A stretch of DNA of 64,000 nucleotides from SMWN01 sp965221455 (GTDB lineage Bacteria; Pseudomonadota; Gammaproteobacteria; Eutrophobiales; Eutrophobiaceae): NCBI GenBank assembly GCA_965221455.1, contig OZ244890.1:992001-1056000 (forward strand), written 5' to 3'. Made by a program: the position numbers and the translations under genes. This document shows positions 63,433-64,000 of this stretch, piece after piece. Under the pieces are notes generated by a model that saw only the letters and a program-made list of their open reading frames with translations, searched no databases and was not told where the DNA came from. How positions within the stretch are numbered: the first letter of the stretch is position 1; each line of letters begins with the position of its first letter.

Positions 63433-63851
63433 ATATCAATTATTTAACACACTTAATAATATTTCATAGTTACGGTACTTACCTGAGCTGCCCCCCAAAA
63501 CCTTAACCACTCACCGAGTGGTGGTCTCATAAAATGATTCTCGGTCGCCTGAGAGAAATATACGCGCTGTTGCCGGTGCCTGTGATGTGCAATGCTCAAG
63601 CGGCGCTTGAAAAGCAACCACCCCACCCCTGCGGGGCACCCCTCCTTGACAAGGAGGGGTGTGAGTTAGCCGACAAAGTTGAGTGACAGTAAAAGCATTT
63701 CCCGCACCAAAAGCTCTCCCCCTGCCAAGGGGGAGTACCCCGCAGGGGGGAGGGGGTTGTTAGTGCCTGTGCCTCAGCTTTCCCGAGTTTAGCCATGCAC
63801 AAGTGGCAAGAAAAGCCGGTGCAGTGAGCGTCTATGCCGTCTATGCAGCCA
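63433..63851. other. Gene-free 419-base region
   Basis: It holds one composite inverted-repeat element (63617-63759) and otherwise no recognisable gene. A minus-strand frame crossing the repeat is not credible as a protein. Confidence 0.6.
63617..63759. repeat. Composite inverted repeat, REP/MITE-like
   Basis: Two related units in opposite orientation: CAACCACCCCACCCCTGCGG with hairpin CCCCTCCTTGACAAGGAGGG, and the inverse, hairpin CTCCCCCTGCCAAGGGGGAG then CCCCGCAGGGGGGAGGGGGT. The outer halves are complementary over about 20 bases. Probably a dispersed non-autonomous repeat or bidirectional terminator downstream of yggT. Confidence 0.65.
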
Positions 63852-64000
63852 CTACTGCAAGAGTGCCTCAATATTCGTCCTGACCGCATTGAACGATGGA
63901 TTGCCCGGAATGGTATCAAGCAGGCCCACCGTGTCACGAATACCAAACAGGTAGCGGCCCAGCAAGAGACCGTCACTCTGGTTGGGATCTCCGCCGCTGC
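63852..64000 (-). CDS. C-terminal end of a dockerin-like repeat protein, partial
   Basis: The frame enters from the right edge and ends at TAG (63852-63854). It encodes about 48 residues with GGDPNQSDGLLLGRYLFGIR and ending RTNIEALLQ. The DGLLLGRYLFG pattern matches an EF-hand/dockerin-type C-terminal module of exported proteins. The rest lies beyond the window. Confidence 0.6.
   Translation of the reverse strand, partial: SGGDPNQSDGLLLGRYLFGIRDTVGLLDTIPGNPSFNAVRTNIEALLQ

Noticed and set aside
63596..63976. A 126-codon minus-strand frame
   Set aside because: It is a read-through of the inverted-repeat element, and the dockerin-like frame in another phase explains its right end better.

Overview
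The window comes from the chromosome of a gammaproteobacterium that is probably autotrophic. The order gshB-tonB-yqgE-ruvX-pyrR-pyrB-pyrC', the divergent hemCDXY block, pilT/pilU next to yggS-proC-yggT, periplasmic MsrA, UvrD, PmbA and MsbA all fit that class. A proteobacterial-type phosphoribulokinase implies a Calvin cycle. The genus cannot be fixed from sequence alone.

Layout. 1-3 kb: the end of a cytochrome c4-like gene, a deleted and decayed resB-ccsA pair, a His-rich DsbA-like protein and an esterase. 3-9.8 kb: accessory array A, with a NERD nuclease, a PIN pseudogene, a complete NotI-like restriction-modification system, an Mrr-like nuclease and a STAS/GHKL ATPase, plus three attC-like sites. 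9.9-21 kb: ordinary chromosome (msrA, HU-like protein, tRNA-Arg, cytochrome c5, TRAP binding protein, uvrD, pmbA, yqhA, alkB-like). 21-35.5 kb: accessory array B, with about fifteen attC-like sites. Every cassette in it is on the minus strand: Fic, a PD-(D/E)XK protein, lipoproteins, a second restriction-modification pair, a delta-class carbonic anhydrase, methyltransferases, and many broken small genes including BrnTA-like and HigBA-like toxin-antitoxin modules. 36-64 kb: ordinary chromosome (sthA, moxR-DUF58-tgpA, msbA, prk, parA, a reductase, hemYXDC, the pyr cluster, three PilT-family ATPases, yggS-proC-yggT), ending in an inverted-repeat element and the tail of a dockerin-like protein.

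The accessory parts are best read as integron gene cassettes without a visible integrase (CALIN-type clusters). attC orientation and gene direction agree, so both arrays read right to left. A repeat of about 50-120 bp occurs three times: at the upstream end of array A, at the upstream end of array B, and before the Mrr-like nuclease. It is the most novel-looking signal here and could be a promoter or attI-like head sequence. Frameshifts and stops are common in the cassettes and absent from the roughly 40 kb of housekeeping genes (resB-ccsA apart), so the arrays appear to be decaying. Restriction systems and the larger genes remain open.
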